In this document: in pieces, positions 1-10,679 of the stretch | Layout: the number at the start of each line of letters is the position of its first letter | Numbering within the stretch: the stretch's first letter is position 1 | Assembly: GCA_037892935.1 (NCBI GenBank) | Contig: JAYXKI010000013.1 | Coordinates: forward strand, 1,364,001-1,428,000 | Length of the DNA stretch: 64,000 bases | Source of the DNA: Phlebopus portentosus | Taxonomy: Eukaryota > Basidiomycota > Agaricomycetes > Boletales > Boletinellaceae | Reading direction: 5' to 3' | Position numbers and translations under genes: made by a program | Notes under the pieces: model-generated | The model's database searches: none | Seen by the model: the letters and a program-made list of their open reading frames with translations, nothing else | What the model was told of the DNA's origin: nothing

Positions 1-992
1 CCTTCAACCACCTTCGGGTTTAGTGCTCGTTTCAAGCGACTCATCAGCCATTCGTCATGAGCCTCTGTGGCCAGTCCAGCGTCAACTCGACAAATGTCGA
101 ACTTATTGAAGAACTCGTCGGCGTTAAGGTCCCCTTGGTACATCGCGTCAAGCCTTTCGAAGGCCTTCTGGGAACGAGCCAGATCATCAAACAAGGTGTC
201 AAGTTTCTTTAGGAAAGCGTCCCAAGTGTCCTTGAATGCTATCCTACCCTGTTCGTCAATTGCGCCACTCGTGTAGCTTTCTGCCCAGCTTGCAGCAGCA
301 CCGCTCTTCATATACGACAGAGCGAACATGATCTTTGCTTTGCTCGTCCTAAACTCTGACTCCGACGCATAAACATACAGGCGCAGCTCTCATTTGAAGT
401 TGACATATCCGTGTTCACCATCGAAGTCTCGGGGCTTGGCAACATGAACCTTGTTCATCTTCGATCCTTGGCTCGTTCCTTCTCCTGCTGCTTGGAGTGC
501 TAGTGCGATCGCTGTAGCAAGGTCCGTTATTGACTCTTTCGACAGCGACATCTCTTGTTCTTCTTCTTCGTCTTCCTCCTCTTCGTCTGTTGGTACGAGC
601 GGAGCCGGCTCTCGTGGTTTGGTGAAAGACAACGAGGGTGCTATGGGTGGAGCTGGCATCTGACCTGTCGATGTTGATGGCCCTGGTAATGAAGCCGTTG
701 ATCGTGTGGGGGTAGGGGGTGCGAGATCGTCTACTTCACCCTCTTGTTTCGCTCTCCAATATTGGGACTTGTCCCCTCTGGTAGAGTACCACTTCTTCGC
801 AGCCTCGTCCCACCAAGCAATGAAGGTTTGATCGCCCGACTTGACAATATACTGTCCTTGCGACGCGCTCCACCTAGTGTTTGTCGGGAGAGCCGCCCGC
901 TGATCGTCAGTTAGATCCACCTTGATAAGCCGGAGGTGGAACGGGGATCGGGATGGTGTTCGGATGGGACTGACTTCGGATGACCGGCTCGT
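1..992 (-). pseudogene. gag: gag of chromovirus A, partial, one stop
   Basis: Retrotransposon capsid polyprotein. The frame opens at a candidate ACG codon (992-990) and runs through the N-terminal ASR-G-Y-V-K-like region, a Ser/Pro/Thr-rich stretch, an acidic run of Glu/Asp and the MSLSKE segment. An in-frame TGA at 390-388 sits where the relative B has an Arg codon (DFK-R-EL), after which homology continues to the window edge with no other break noticed. The zinc knuckle lies outside the window. The TGA fits a CGA to TGA transition. This copy is therefore probably dead. Confidence 0.8.
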
Positions 993-1317
993 CTTTGAAA
1001 TTGATGACTAGTCGGAAGGCACCGAGGTAGATGATAAACGAGATGCTTGATGACGATTGGACTCTATGAGTCACCCAAGAGAACGTCTGATGCGAGTTCC
1101 ACAGAAGAGTGATTTGGAGCGCCACAATTAGAGGATTGATTGATTGTTTCGGGAACTATCGGGACACATCAAAGTCAGTCGGACCTTGACGGGCAAGATA
1201 GGGGTTGCTCGGATAAATCCGGGATGGGCGCGGTCATCGACCGTCGATGTGTCTCCTGCGTGGAGTAGCGACGAACAAGTGGTTAAACCACGGGTTCGAG
1301 AGTAGGTCTTTCTATTA

Positions 1318-1737
1318 TGTTAGGCGGCGAGACTAACGGGCGTCAATCTCGAGGCGGCCAACACAAACAATAAACAACTGGCTAAATGCGAGTTGCTGGG
1401 CTATACGCACGCTATGTCGCAGTGAAGGTAAGTAGAATTCAGCAAACTAATAATACAAGAGTAGATACCTATGTCGCAGTGAAGGTAAGTAGAATAGAAA
1501 GACAAGGAACGAAAGAGTCAAACTATCTACTTATATAGACTTTGAGCACGGGAAAGGTCTACTCTAATGGGAAGTCACATAACAAGGAATGGGATGATTA
1601 GTGAGCGTGATGGAACATTGTGGAATGTTCCGGCAATTGGATGAATAAGCGCATAAGAAAAATAAAAGAAAAGGAAAAAGAATATTAAAATGAATGATGA
1701 CATAAGAAAAGAAAAGGAAAATGTTCGAGTCCTTACA
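1318..1737 (-). repeat. LTR of chromovirus A (5' LTR), 420 bp
   Basis: Starts TGTTAGGCGG and ends CCTTACA on the plus strand, so it has TG...CA ends. It is nearly identical to the LTRs at 3827-4246 and 10010-10429. In the element's own orientation a TCTATATAAG box, the likely promoter TATA, lies near 1535-1545. Two copies of a GTCGCAGTGAAGGTAAGTAG motif lie about 60 bp apart downstream of it. Confidence 0.9.
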
Positions 1738-1794
1738 GCATGACTGTATGTAACACATATCATGTTTACTATTGAACATGATTGTCTTTATCGT

Positions 1795-3826
1795 TCAGCC
1801 AATGTCCTCCCGGGCATAGAAAAGCATGGCGGATGCAAGCCCGCGCATGATGTGAACACCCAACTGTGACGCCATTGAAATCAATTCATCGGTTGTCAAC
1901 CTGAGTAGAATCAGGTTGATGCGCAGATATCCATTACATTTCAGAACATCGGCCAGCACTGAGTAATTCATGTTGTTGCACCCTCGTTCCATGTGATCAT
2001 CGCACATCTTCAGCCAAATCTCCACCAAAGGATAATCACAAATTTTATTTCTCATGGATGGGGAGCCTTGAGTTCTGTTGTGGTGACCTTTGTGATGATA
2101 TCCACTATGACGCGATGCAGAGTATCTGTTCCAATAACTGTGGTGCCTGTAGTCATCCTCGGATAACGAACTGCAATCGTGATAACCTCTTTCTGCAGAG
2201 CTTTTGGAGTCCGCCCACCCTGATGATGACGAGGATCGATAGCGATGTTTATGACCCCTCTTTCTGATGGATCAGCTCCTGCTATGATGACACTTCTCTC
2301 CACACGATGATCCATAGTACCTTCTGTCATCCCTCGGCCTGTCTCGTGCAGGCCGGGAGGCGGGCGATGGTGATGCATGGCGAGTCCTTCCAGCACTGGA
2401 ATTTTCTACACCTGGTTTGGTCTGTGGATCCCCATCCACTTGTGCTTGACCAGTGCCAGCTTGGTTTGTAAGCCTCTGCTGCATGCCTATGGCAGTTGAA
2501 CCTAAGGTGGTCTGCACAGTTCGCTTTGATTTGTGGTAGTCGAGCAAGTTCAGCTGCTTAGGAACCTCTAAAGCTGTCATGCCTGGAGCTTTACTTAGCT
2601 ACAAAAGCTCAGAAGCCTCCAGAATCACATAGATGAGAGTAAGACACGTACTAGGAGCCTTGCATGATCAAAATAATTCTTCATTGTATAATATATATGG
2701 GTGCCATCGGCATGAACATAACAAACTTCCTCCAGATGCATGCTGCACTGTAGGTTCTGCTTGATCTCCTTGATATGAGGTGCGAGCATTGCATTCAGGT
2801 CACCTTTCATTGCTTCGGCTGCACTGGTTAGTTTGGTCGCATTCTGAAGTACGCTTCCTGAGCATTTAGAACCCTTCTAAATGGAACGTAATTCACGCAT
2901 CAACACGTGAAAGAGAGAAAGGCAAACAATCACATTTACCCATTCATCATTCATGTTCATAAGCACAATTTCGCCTGCACTATCGACCTTGCACTTCTTC
3001 TTCAGCTTCTCGAGATACTTCTTGAACCCTTGCACAAGCTCATCAAGATCTACATCAGATTCGAGATACCATGGTTGAATCTTTGTCCCAATCTTCTTAA
3101 ACCACGGACCGGTGTAGCCTAGTGTAACCAAGGTGGGATAGCACTGAAGAATACTTGCCACGTTCTGATGCACATTGATTATGCTGTGTTGAGGTTCGAC
3201 ATTCATTTTGCACAAAGCCCGCCCATCGTCAACCAGAACGACAAGTGTTGATCGTGTTTCTTTAGGAGCTTGCTGCTCCTCTTTTTCACGTTCGAGATTT
3301 TCCATAAAATGCACATAAGATACAACTAACGAGTCACATCTATACTCTTGGTCCAAATTGTCAGCGTAGTCTATTAAATCATTAGAGACTGACAAACTCC
3401 TATAATGGTCTATGCACCGGCTGCAATCAACGGATTATCAAAGTCCCAAGGATCACCAGTACCGACTCTGTTGGTATCTGACTCTTGACCCGGATCATCA
3501 TTAGCCATTCGGGCAATATCAAGTTGTGATGGTTCTTCATCATAGGGCTCTTCATATTGATACGTCAGGTCCTTGTCAGCAGCTCTCCGGCCCCTTGCTT
3601 TTGTCGTGGTGGGCTCCGCTTCTATGTTTTTCTGTTATGAAGTATGAGTGCAATACCAGAAGACAAGACTATCAGTACTACCATCTCTTCAACACCGTTC
3701 TTGTTGACAGCAGGCTGCTCTGCCTTCCTTGGCCAGCCTCATTTCCGTGGTCCTTCAGCAATGACATCTGCATTTTGAGAGTTCGAATGAGGGCTATTTG
3801 CTCGCTGGGGCTCCAGGGCCGTTACT
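1795..3826 (-). pseudogene. element I accessory gene (AT-hook/SAM-like), main part
   Basis: This is the 3' portion of a multi-exon gene whose first exon lies at 10,430-10,542, on the other side of retrotransposon B. Read on the minus strand it has an RGRR-containing acidic exon (about 3,425-3,625), a conserved exon (2,877-3,395) with the signature GYTGPWFKKIGTK, an exon with a Cys/His cluster (2,625-2,810), an Arg/Ser/His-rich stretch (2,060-2,580), and a helical SAM-like C-terminus (1,795-2,055). All of these line up with the intact gene at 25,888-27,949 (GYEAPWSSKIGTK, WLKACEDDLERG). An in-frame TGA near 2,270 and the retroelement insertion show it is dead. Its biochemical role is unknown. 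Confidence 0.65.
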
Positions 3827-4246
3827 TGTTAGGCGGCGAGACTAACGGGCGTTGATCTCGAGGCGGCCAACACAAACAACAAACAACTGGCTAACGCGAG
3901 TTGCCGGGCTATACGCACGCTATGTCGCAGTGAAGGTAAGTAGATTTCAGCAAACTAATAATACAAGAGTAGATACCTATGTCGCAGTGAAGGTAAGTAG
4001 AATAGAAAGACAAGGAACGAAAGAGTCAAACTATCTACTTATATAGACTTTGAGCGCGGGAAAGGTCTACTCTATTAGGAAGTCACATGACAAGGAATGA
4101 GATGATTAGTGAGCGTGATAGAACATTGTGGAATGTTCCGGCAATTGGATGAATAAGCGCATAAGAAAAAATAAAAGAAAAGGAAAAAGAATATTAAAAT
4201 GAGTGATGACATAAGAAAAGAAAAGGAAAATGTTCGAGTCCTTACA
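3827..4246 (-). repeat. 3' LTR of chromovirus B
   Basis: TG...CA ends on the plus strand. The right boundary touches the pol stop codon directly. Immediately inside is a purine-rich tract (GAGAGGGGGGTGA on the minus strand), the plus-strand primer. It is near identical to the partner LTR at 10,010-10,429, so insertion was recent. Confidence 0.92.
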
Positions 4247-7200
4247 TCACCCCCCTCTCAAGGTTGGGCGTCCCGACCAACCACATAATCCTTCTGGCGA
4301 CGTGAACCTATACAGTGCTCGCATGCTTTGTCGAGGTATTGTTAACTTTTGTGGAGCTCCAGGATGTTTGCGATAGAATTCTTGAATTGATTCCTGTGCA
4401 TTATCCTTGACGTCGGATTCCGGCTGCCATGTCGCTTCCTCATATCCAACCCACTTGACCAAGAACTGGAGCCTTCCTCGATGTAGACGTGAGTCGAGTA
4501 TTTCTTCAACCTCGTACTCTTCTTGTTCGTCAATGATCACTGGTGGGGGTGGAGGCGGCTTCTTTTGTGATTCGAAAGACGGTTGAACAGCCGGTTTGAG
4601 CAGGATCTCGTTAAAGACGGGATGAACGTGTTTCCATGTCTTCGGGATCTTTAGCTTATATGCGCTCGCGCCCACCCTTTCCATAACCTCGAATGGGCCA
4701 AACCATTTGTCATCCATCTTCTTCGTCGGTCGGATCGTCTTCATGTTTCGACCATCTAAGAAGACCTTTTGTCCCATCTCATAGACTACCGATTTTCCGG
4801 CGTGACGATCGTAAAAGCGCTTCATGTCTTCATTGGCCTGAGTCAGATTGGCCTGAGCGAGTTCGTGTATTCCCTTGACATGTTTGGCAAACTCTTCTGC
4901 TGATAGATTGGACGAAGTCGTTCCAACGCCCGTGAAGCCTGAAGGGTGTTGTCCCGTGTTGACGAAGAAGGGTGATAGTTTGGTCGCCGAATGTTCACGA
5001 TTGTTGTGCGCAAACTCTGCGAGAGCTAGCCAGTCCGCCCAGTCTGATTGTCGATGATTGACGTATAGTCGAAGGTACTGTTCGAGTTCTTGAATAACTC
5101 GTTCTGTCTGTCCGTCCGTTTGAGGGTGGTACGCCGTTGACGGATTGCCTTCGATGTGAAGGAGTTTGTACAACTCCCTCATCATCTTCGCATCGAACTG
5201 TACTCCTCGGTCGTGGATGATCTTTCGAGGTAAGCCGTGTAACCGGAAGACATGGTCCCTGTAAATTCTGGCCATTCCTTCTGCCGTCAATTTTGTCGTC
5301 GTTGGTATCGCATGGATTTGTTTGCTAAAGCGATTGACTACCACACAAATTGCATTGAATCCATTTGACTCCGGCAACTCTCCAATCAGGTCGACCGTGA
5401 CAACTTGCCAGGGTGCTTCCGGTACCTCGTTAGGGTGCAAAACCTTTGCCCTTGTCGTTCTGAGGGCCTTCGTTCGCTGACAACGATCGCATCCTCGCAC
5501 ATATTTTCTGACGTCGACGTACATGTTAGGCCACCAGAAACTCCTGTTCGCTAGCGCAACGGTTTTGTTTGCTCCTGGGTGGCCTGCCAATGTCGAGTCG
5601 TGACATTCCCTCATCACTTCCTCCCTCACACTCGTCGGTATGAAAACGTTTTGAAACTTCTTCGTCTTCGTCATCGAGAGCTTAACCGTCACCTCCTTTT
5701 TCCACAACCCATCTACGAGCACTAAGTTCGTCGGTCTCTCTTCCTCGTTCACCTCTGCTTGTGCCTTTCGAATCTTTTCAATCAGCACATCCCTTGACGT
5801 CTCCACCGTTCCTCTGACCAGCCATTCATCTCTAATGAACGTGACGTCTTCATTATCCCGTTCGCCCTTGTTGTAGTCTGCTCGTCGCGACAATATGTCT
5901 GCCTTGCCTAGCGTCTTCCCTGGCTTGTGCACCAGCGTGAAGTCAAACTCGGCTAAATCGAGCCGCCAACGAGCTTGTCGACGATTCAGCTTCTGAGGAG
6001 ATCGGAAGTATGTCAGGTTCGCGTGATCAGTCCACACTTCAAAGGGTTTCTTGGCTCCTTGAAGGTACTGTCGCCATTCCTTGAGGGCTTGTACGATTGC
6101 GAGCATCTCTTTGTCATAGATCTCGTAATTCCGTTCAGCCTCCAAGAAGGTCGACGATCGATAGGCTATCACTTTCCACTTGTCGTCTTGTTTCTGAAGG
6201 AGTACTCCTCCAGACGCAAAGTCCGACGCATCTGCTTCGACCTGGAAAGGACCCTCCTCGTTCGGGATGGCTAGAACCGGGGGACTACTCAACCGACCCT
6301 TCAACTCTTCGAAAGCTTGTTGTTCCTCCTCTCCCCACTTCCATTCCACCTTACCCGTCAGCGTCGTCAGGGGTTTAACGACAGAGCTATAGTCCTTTAC
6401 GAATCGTCGCAACCAATTCCCTAGTCCCAGGAATTGTTGCAGTTCGTGAACGTTTCGCGGAATTGGCCACTCCTGAACCGCTGTTGTCTTTTCGGGTCCA
6501 TTCGAACCTCGCCATTACCGATGATGTGTCCGAGATATTTAACTGTATCAACCTTGAACTCACATTTCTGTGGCTTCAGGAAAAGTCCATTTTGACGCAG
6601 GATCTCAAAGACTCGTTTGGTGCGTTGGCGATGTTCTTCCAAATCGTTCGAGAAAATGAGGATGTCGTCGAGGTAAATGATGACGATACCCTCATGGATC
6701 ATTTCTCGAAAGATATCGTTCATGAAACCTTGGAATGTCGCCGGCGCATTGCATAATCCGAAAAACATGACCGTTGGTTCGAATAAGCCTAAATTCGTCC
6801 TAAACGCCGCCTTCCATTCATCGCCCTCGCGAATCCGAATGTTGTAATATCCCCAGCGAACGTCGAGCTTCGTGATGTATTTCGCATCCTTGACCTTATC
6901 GATGAGCTCATTTATCAATGGCAACGGGTATTTGTTCTTAACCGTTCCTTCGTTAAGCTTTCGATAGTCTTGGATTGCTCGTAGGCTCCCATCTTCCTTC
7001 TTAATAAAGAAGAATGGAGATGCCATCGGGGATTTCGACTGTCGGATGCGTCCTGATGCTAGGTTCTCTTCGATGAACTCCTTCATTGCCTCTTGTTCTT
7101 TCGGCGACAATGGGTAAACCTTGCAATCGCTAGGCTTAAAATCTGGCTTCAAGTCGATAGCATGGTCCCACGTTCGATGGTTTGGTAGGCGTTCAAACGA

Positions 7201-8181
7201 TTCTTCACTAAAGACGTCTGCATATTCTTCCAGATAAGGTGGCCACTTCGCCGCTTCCTTCATCTGCACATTCCTCACAAATTCTTCGTCTATCTCCTCA
7301 CTCGGTAGTGACGACTCACATTCGTCAGGGCAACGCGTGAACTTGACTGTTCCTGACCTCCAGTCGATTTCAGGATTGTGCTTCGTCAACCAGTCATGTC
7401 CGAGGAAGATGTTGCTTGATGCTAAGGATGTCACCGCCAGTCGTATCTCCTCTTCGTGTTTCCCAAAGAACATTCGTACGACTACATATTCCTTGATCAA
7501 TCCCGCCTCATTGCTTGTTCCGTCAGCATTGAAGACTGGTCTAGGCCGAATGTACCTTTGGGTGGGGAAACCGTATCGTTTGACAAAGCCCTCATCGATA
7601 CATGAACCCGTACATCCCGAGTCAATTAGCGCATGAGCATCGATGAAGTTTTCTTCTTCGAGTAGAGGGTTTGACAAATCTACTTCATCATCGCCCGCTA
7701 TCTTTGGATGTACGATGCTAACGAAAGCGTCCAACTCCTTTCCTCCCGCCCTCCGGATGAATTGATCTGCGTCCACTATGCCCTCGCGCCATACCTCAGC
7801 CGCGCGTCTGCCAACCACATCCCATACTGCTTCAGTATCGTTCGCCTGAGCAACAACGTTCTCGCGGTAAGGTGCTTCCACCTCAACCTCATTTTTTATA
7901 GCGGTTTGATTCCGCTCTTCCACACTAAGCTCGTTCGAATCGCCTGCTTGCGCATTCACTTTTCTAACCAACAAATCTGTGTAGACGTCGAAGTCATCGT
8001 CGTCCGCTTCAGGTTCATCAGGTATTACGTCGGTAAGGAGTTTTCGAAGGGTGAAACCGTCACTGATATTCGCATCTTGGTATTGTACAACAGGACGATT
8101 ATATGTTAACGAGTCCGACGAAAAGAATCCTTTAGGTGATCGACCAGTCGTTCCGACGTCTACGTCTGGTCTTCCGGAAAA
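4247..8181 (-). pseudogene. pol: pol of chromovirus B, one frameshift
   Basis: The pol frame is -1 relative to gag and is open from the GGGTTTT heptamer (8,178-8,184) onward, with ACG where element D has its pol ATG. Visible domains are an aspartic protease ([10 protein letters not shown]), reverse transcriptase (YLDDILIF), RNase H, integrase with an HHCC zinc region, then D, D and E residues (VDLIG, DRGVQF, DGQTERV), and a chromodomain (EYEVEEIL...WVGYEEATWQP). At about 6,488 one A is missing from an A run (CCGAAAAGAC), breaking the frame between RT and RNase H. The stop TGA at 4,249-4,247 abuts the LTR. Without the frameshift it would match D's 1,285-residue Pol in layout. Confidence 0.9.
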
Positions 8182-9683
8182 CCCTCGCCTTCTACGAGTT
8201 CTTCCAAATCAGCGGGTACCGCTCGTACATCGATGTCGTCAACCTCTTCGAAGGAGGATTCCTTGGCTTGGCCGAGTTCCTCGAAGAGCGCCTTTCTGTC
8301 TGCTGGAACGAAGGCCGCAATGATTGCACATATTGCTTCACGGCCTCGAGGGCATTCCCGGATGTAGTGGCCTACCTGACCACACTTATAGCAAGCGCGT
8401 GTACGGCGCGCCTGGTTCATCATCACGTCCATCGGCTGGCCTAAGCCTCCATATGTTACTCCAGTGGCATCACGACGATCTTGGACGGGTGGAGCAAAGG
8501 GGCGAGCTGCTTGTTGAGGTGGTGCCAGACGTTTCAATGGTTGTGGCGCTGGTTTCATCATCGTCGAGCTGATCGTCTTCCTCCGGCGTTCGGCCATCAG
8601 ATCTCTGATCTGGCGCTCAACCCTGTCAACCTTGACCGCCGCCTTCTTGAATTCTTCGTACGTCGTTGGCTCGTTGGGTAAACGCATGATACCTTCGACC
8701 ACCTTCGGGTTTAGAGCCCTCTTGAGGCGACTCATCAGCCATTCGTCGTGAGCCTCCGTGGCCAGTCCAGCATCCACTCGGCAAATGTCAAACTTGTTGA
8801 AGAATTCATCTGCATTGAGATCGCCCTGATACATCGCGTCGAGTCGTTCAAATGCTTTTTGAGACCGGGCCGGGTCGTCAAACGAGGTATCGAGCTTCTT
8901 TAGGAAAGCGTCCCAAGTGTCCCTGAATGCTATCCTACCATGTTCGTCGATTGCACCACTCGTGTAGCTTTCTGCCCAGCTTGCCGCAGCACCGCTCTTC
9001 ATATACGACAGAGCGAACATGATCTTTGCTTTGCTTGTCCTAAACTCCGACTCTGATGCATAGACATACAGGCGCAGCTCTCGTTTGAAGTCGACATATC
9101 CGTGCTCGCCATCGAAATCTCGGGGCTTGGCGATATGAACCTTGTTTGACTTTGATCCTTGGCCCGCGCCTTCTCCTGCTGCCTGGAGCGCTAGCGCGAT
9201 CGCCGTAGCAAGGTCCGTTATTGACTCTTTCGACAACGACATCTCTTGCTCTTCTTCTTCGTCCTCCTCTTCTTCGTCTGTTGGTACGAGCGGAGCAGGT
9301 TCTCGTGGTTCAGTGAAAGACAACGAAGGTGCTATAGGTGGAGCTGACGTCTGGCCTGTCGATGTTGATGGCCCTGGTAAAGGAGCCGTTGATCGCGTGG
9401 GGGTAGGGGGTGCAGGATCGTCTATGTCTCCCTCTCGCTTCACTCGCCAATAAAGCGACTTTCCTTCTCTGTCAGAGTACCACTTCCTCGCGTTCTCGTC
9501 CCACCAGGCAGTAAAGATTTGATCACCTGACTTGACAATGTGATGTCCTCGTGACGCGCTCCACCTACAGTTTGTCGGGAGAGCCGCCCGCTGGTCGTCA
9601 GTTAGATCCACCTTGATAGGCCGGGGGTGGAACGGGGATCGGTACGGTGTTCGGACGGGACCGACTTCGGATGACCGGCTCGT
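8160..9683 (-). CDS. gag: gag polyprotein of chromovirus B
   Basis: Capsid/nucleocapsid polyprotein that would assemble the virus-like particle. The frame is open from an ACG at 9,683-9,681 to the TAG at 8,160 (507 codons plus stop). No in-frame ATG occurs until the MSLSKE segment, so the start is probably non-AUG. It has a Pro/Thr-rich and acidic middle region, a conserved helical capsid core ([14 protein letters not shown]...), and a CCHC zinc knuckle ([14 protein letters not shown]) near the C-terminus. It ends [10 protein letters not shown], where GAG GGT TTT contains the slippery heptamer for pol expression. No internal stop was noticed, unlike the copies in A, D and E. Confidence 0.85.
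   Translation of the reverse strand, partial: TSRSSEVGPVRTPYRSPFHPRPIKVDLTDDQRAALPTNCRWSASRGHHIVKSGDQIFTAWWDENARKWYSDREGKSLYWRVKREGDIDDPAPPTPTRSTAPLPGPSTSTGQTSAPPIAPSLSFTEPREPAPLVPTDEEEEDEEEEQEMSLSKESITDLATAIALALQAAGEGAGQGSKSNKVHIAKPRDFDGEHGYVDFKRELRLYVYASESEFRTSKAKIMFALSYMKSGAAASWAESYTSGAIDEHGRIAFRDTWDAFLKKLDTSFDDPARSQKAFERLDAMYQGDLNADEFFNKFDICRVDAGLATEAHDEWLMSRLKRALNPKVVEGIMRLPNEPTTYEEFKKAAVKVDRVERQIRDLMAERRRKTISSTMMKPAPQPLKRLAPPQQAARPFAPPVQDRRDATGVTYGGLGQPMDVMMNQARRTRACYKCGQVGHYIRECPRGREAICAIIAAFVPADRKALFEELGQAKESSFEEVDDIDVRAVPADLEELVEGEGFPEDQT
8178..8184 (-). promoter_or_regulatory. -1 frameshift slippery site (G GGT TTT), element B
   Basis: In the gag frame the codons read GAG GGT TTT CCG, giving the canonical X XXY YYZ heptamer GGGTTTT, 22 nt before the gag stop. 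Shifting -1 here enters the pol frame, which is open from this point into protease. The same heptamer is at the same place in elements D (42,711-42,717) and E (16,553-16,559). Confidence 0.65.
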
Positions 9684-10009
9684 CTTTGAAATTGACGACT
9701 AGTCGGAAGGCACCGAGGTAGATGATGAACGAGATGCTTGATGATGATTGGACTCTATGAGTCACCCACGAGAACGTCTGATGCGAGTTCCACAGAAGAG
9801 TGATTCGGAGCGCCACGATTGGAGGGTTGATTGATTGTTTTCGGGAACTATCGGGACACGTCAAAGTCAGTCGGACCTTGACGGGCAAGATAGGGGTTGC
9901 TCGGATAAATCCGGGATGGGCGCGGTCGTTGACCGTCGATGTGTCTCCTGCGTGGAGTAGCGACAAACGAGTGGTTAAACCACGGGTTTGAGAGTAGGTC
10001 TTTCTATTA
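9684..10009 (-). promoter_or_regulatory. untranslated leader of chromovirus B, no ATG
   Basis: The stretch between the 5' LTR and gag. Read in the element's sense it contains no ATG at all, and none appears in gag until about codon 140. A second open frame of about 120 codons overlaps it but also lacks ATG. I could not match a tRNA primer site directly next to the LTR with confidence. Confidence 0.5.
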
Positions 10010-10429
10010 TGTTAGGCGGCGAGACTAACGGGCGTCGATCTCGAGGCGGCCAACATAAACAACAAACAACTGGCTAACGCGAGTTGCCGGGCTATACGCA
10101 CGCTATGTCGCAGTGAAGGTAAGTAGATTTCAGCAAACTAATAATACAAGAGTAGATACCTATGTCGCAGTGAAGGTAAGTAGAATAGAAAGACAAGGAA
10201 CGAAAGAGTCAAACTATCTACTTATATAGACTTTGAGCGCGGGAAAGGTCTACTCTATTAGGAAGTCACATGACAAGGAATGAGATGATTAGTGAGCGTG
10301 ATAGAACATTGTGGAATGTTCCGGCAATTGGATGAATAAGCGCATAAGAAAAAATAAAAGAAAAGGAAAAAGAATATTAAAATGAGTGATGACATAAGAA
10401 AAGAAAAGGAAAATGTTCGAGTCCTTACA
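10010..10429 (-). repeat. 5' LTR of chromovirus B
   Basis: 420 bp, TGTTAGGCGG...CCTTACA on the plus strand. It contains the TATATAAG promoter box (element sense) and the duplicated GTCGCAGTGAAGG motif. The right flank TTACT matches the left flank of the 3' LTR. Confidence 0.92.
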
Positions 10430-10542
10430 TTACTGCTTTTTTGGGAGAGGAGTTTCTTGTGACAGCGGATGCCTGCTTCGTCCCAGCAGTCTTACGAGCT
10501 GCAGTCTTGTAAGCTGCAAGTTTTCTAGGGGTGGGACTCATG
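10430..10542 (-). pseudogene. exon 1 of element I accessory gene, cut off by element B
   Basis: Starts at ATG 10,542-10,540 and encodes a basic N-terminus (MSPTPRKLAAYKTAARK...) that continues in frame across the B insertion site into 3,826 and below (SPKKAV | TALEPQ). It begins about 140 bp downstream of the transposase stop in the same direction, so the two genes of element I were arranged in tandem. Joining the two flanks with one copy of TTACT restores the reading frame, which confirms that B inserted into this exon. Confidence 0.65.
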
Positions 10543-10679
10543 ATAGTAAGAGATAAAAAAAAAAAGTGATGTGGCAATGAAGGTAGCTGCTTATAAACGT
10601 GTTCCCAGCTCGCTTACTAGCCCTCCGGAGATCGACGATTCTTAGTCTGTAAACATACACTATCTTCAGATTCAACAGC

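Larger units (their letters stand above)
1..1737 (-). mobile_element. Ty3/gypsy chromovirus A, 5' part only
   Basis: The minus-oriented element enters from the right through its 5' LTR (1318-1737), continues through a leader (993-1317) and gag, and leaves the window at position 1. Leader and gag are close relatives of those of element B. The base next to the LTR on the right starts the sequence GCATG, which belongs to the downstream flank of element I's accessory gene, so A inserted about 57 bp past that gene's stop. The 3' half and 3' LTR are not visible, so the target duplication cannot be checked. Confidence 0.85.
3822..10434 (-). mobile_element. Ty3/gypsy chromovirus B, full length, TSD TTACT
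   Basis: A complete 6,603-bp element (3,827-10,429) in minus orientation with 420-bp LTRs at both ends. The direct repeat TTACT flanks it (3,822-3,826 and 10,430-10,434), which is the 5-bp target duplication expected for Ty3 integrases. Order in its own sense: 5' LTR, AUG-free leader, gag, pol (protease, reverse transcriptase, RNase H, integrase, chromodomain), polypurine tract, 3' LTR. It splits exon 1 of element I's accessory gene. One frameshift in pol (about 6,488) is the only clear lesion. Confidence 0.93.

Noticed and set aside
1721..1737. GTTCGAGTCC resembling a tRNA T-arm at the LTR ends
   Set aside because: No cloverleaf around it; it recurs in every LTR as the LTR terminus.
9598..9966. 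122-codon frame in the leader of chromovirus B, conserved in A and D
   Set aside because: It has no ATG in any copy and overlaps the gag start in another frame; conservation follows from the sequence identity of the copies.
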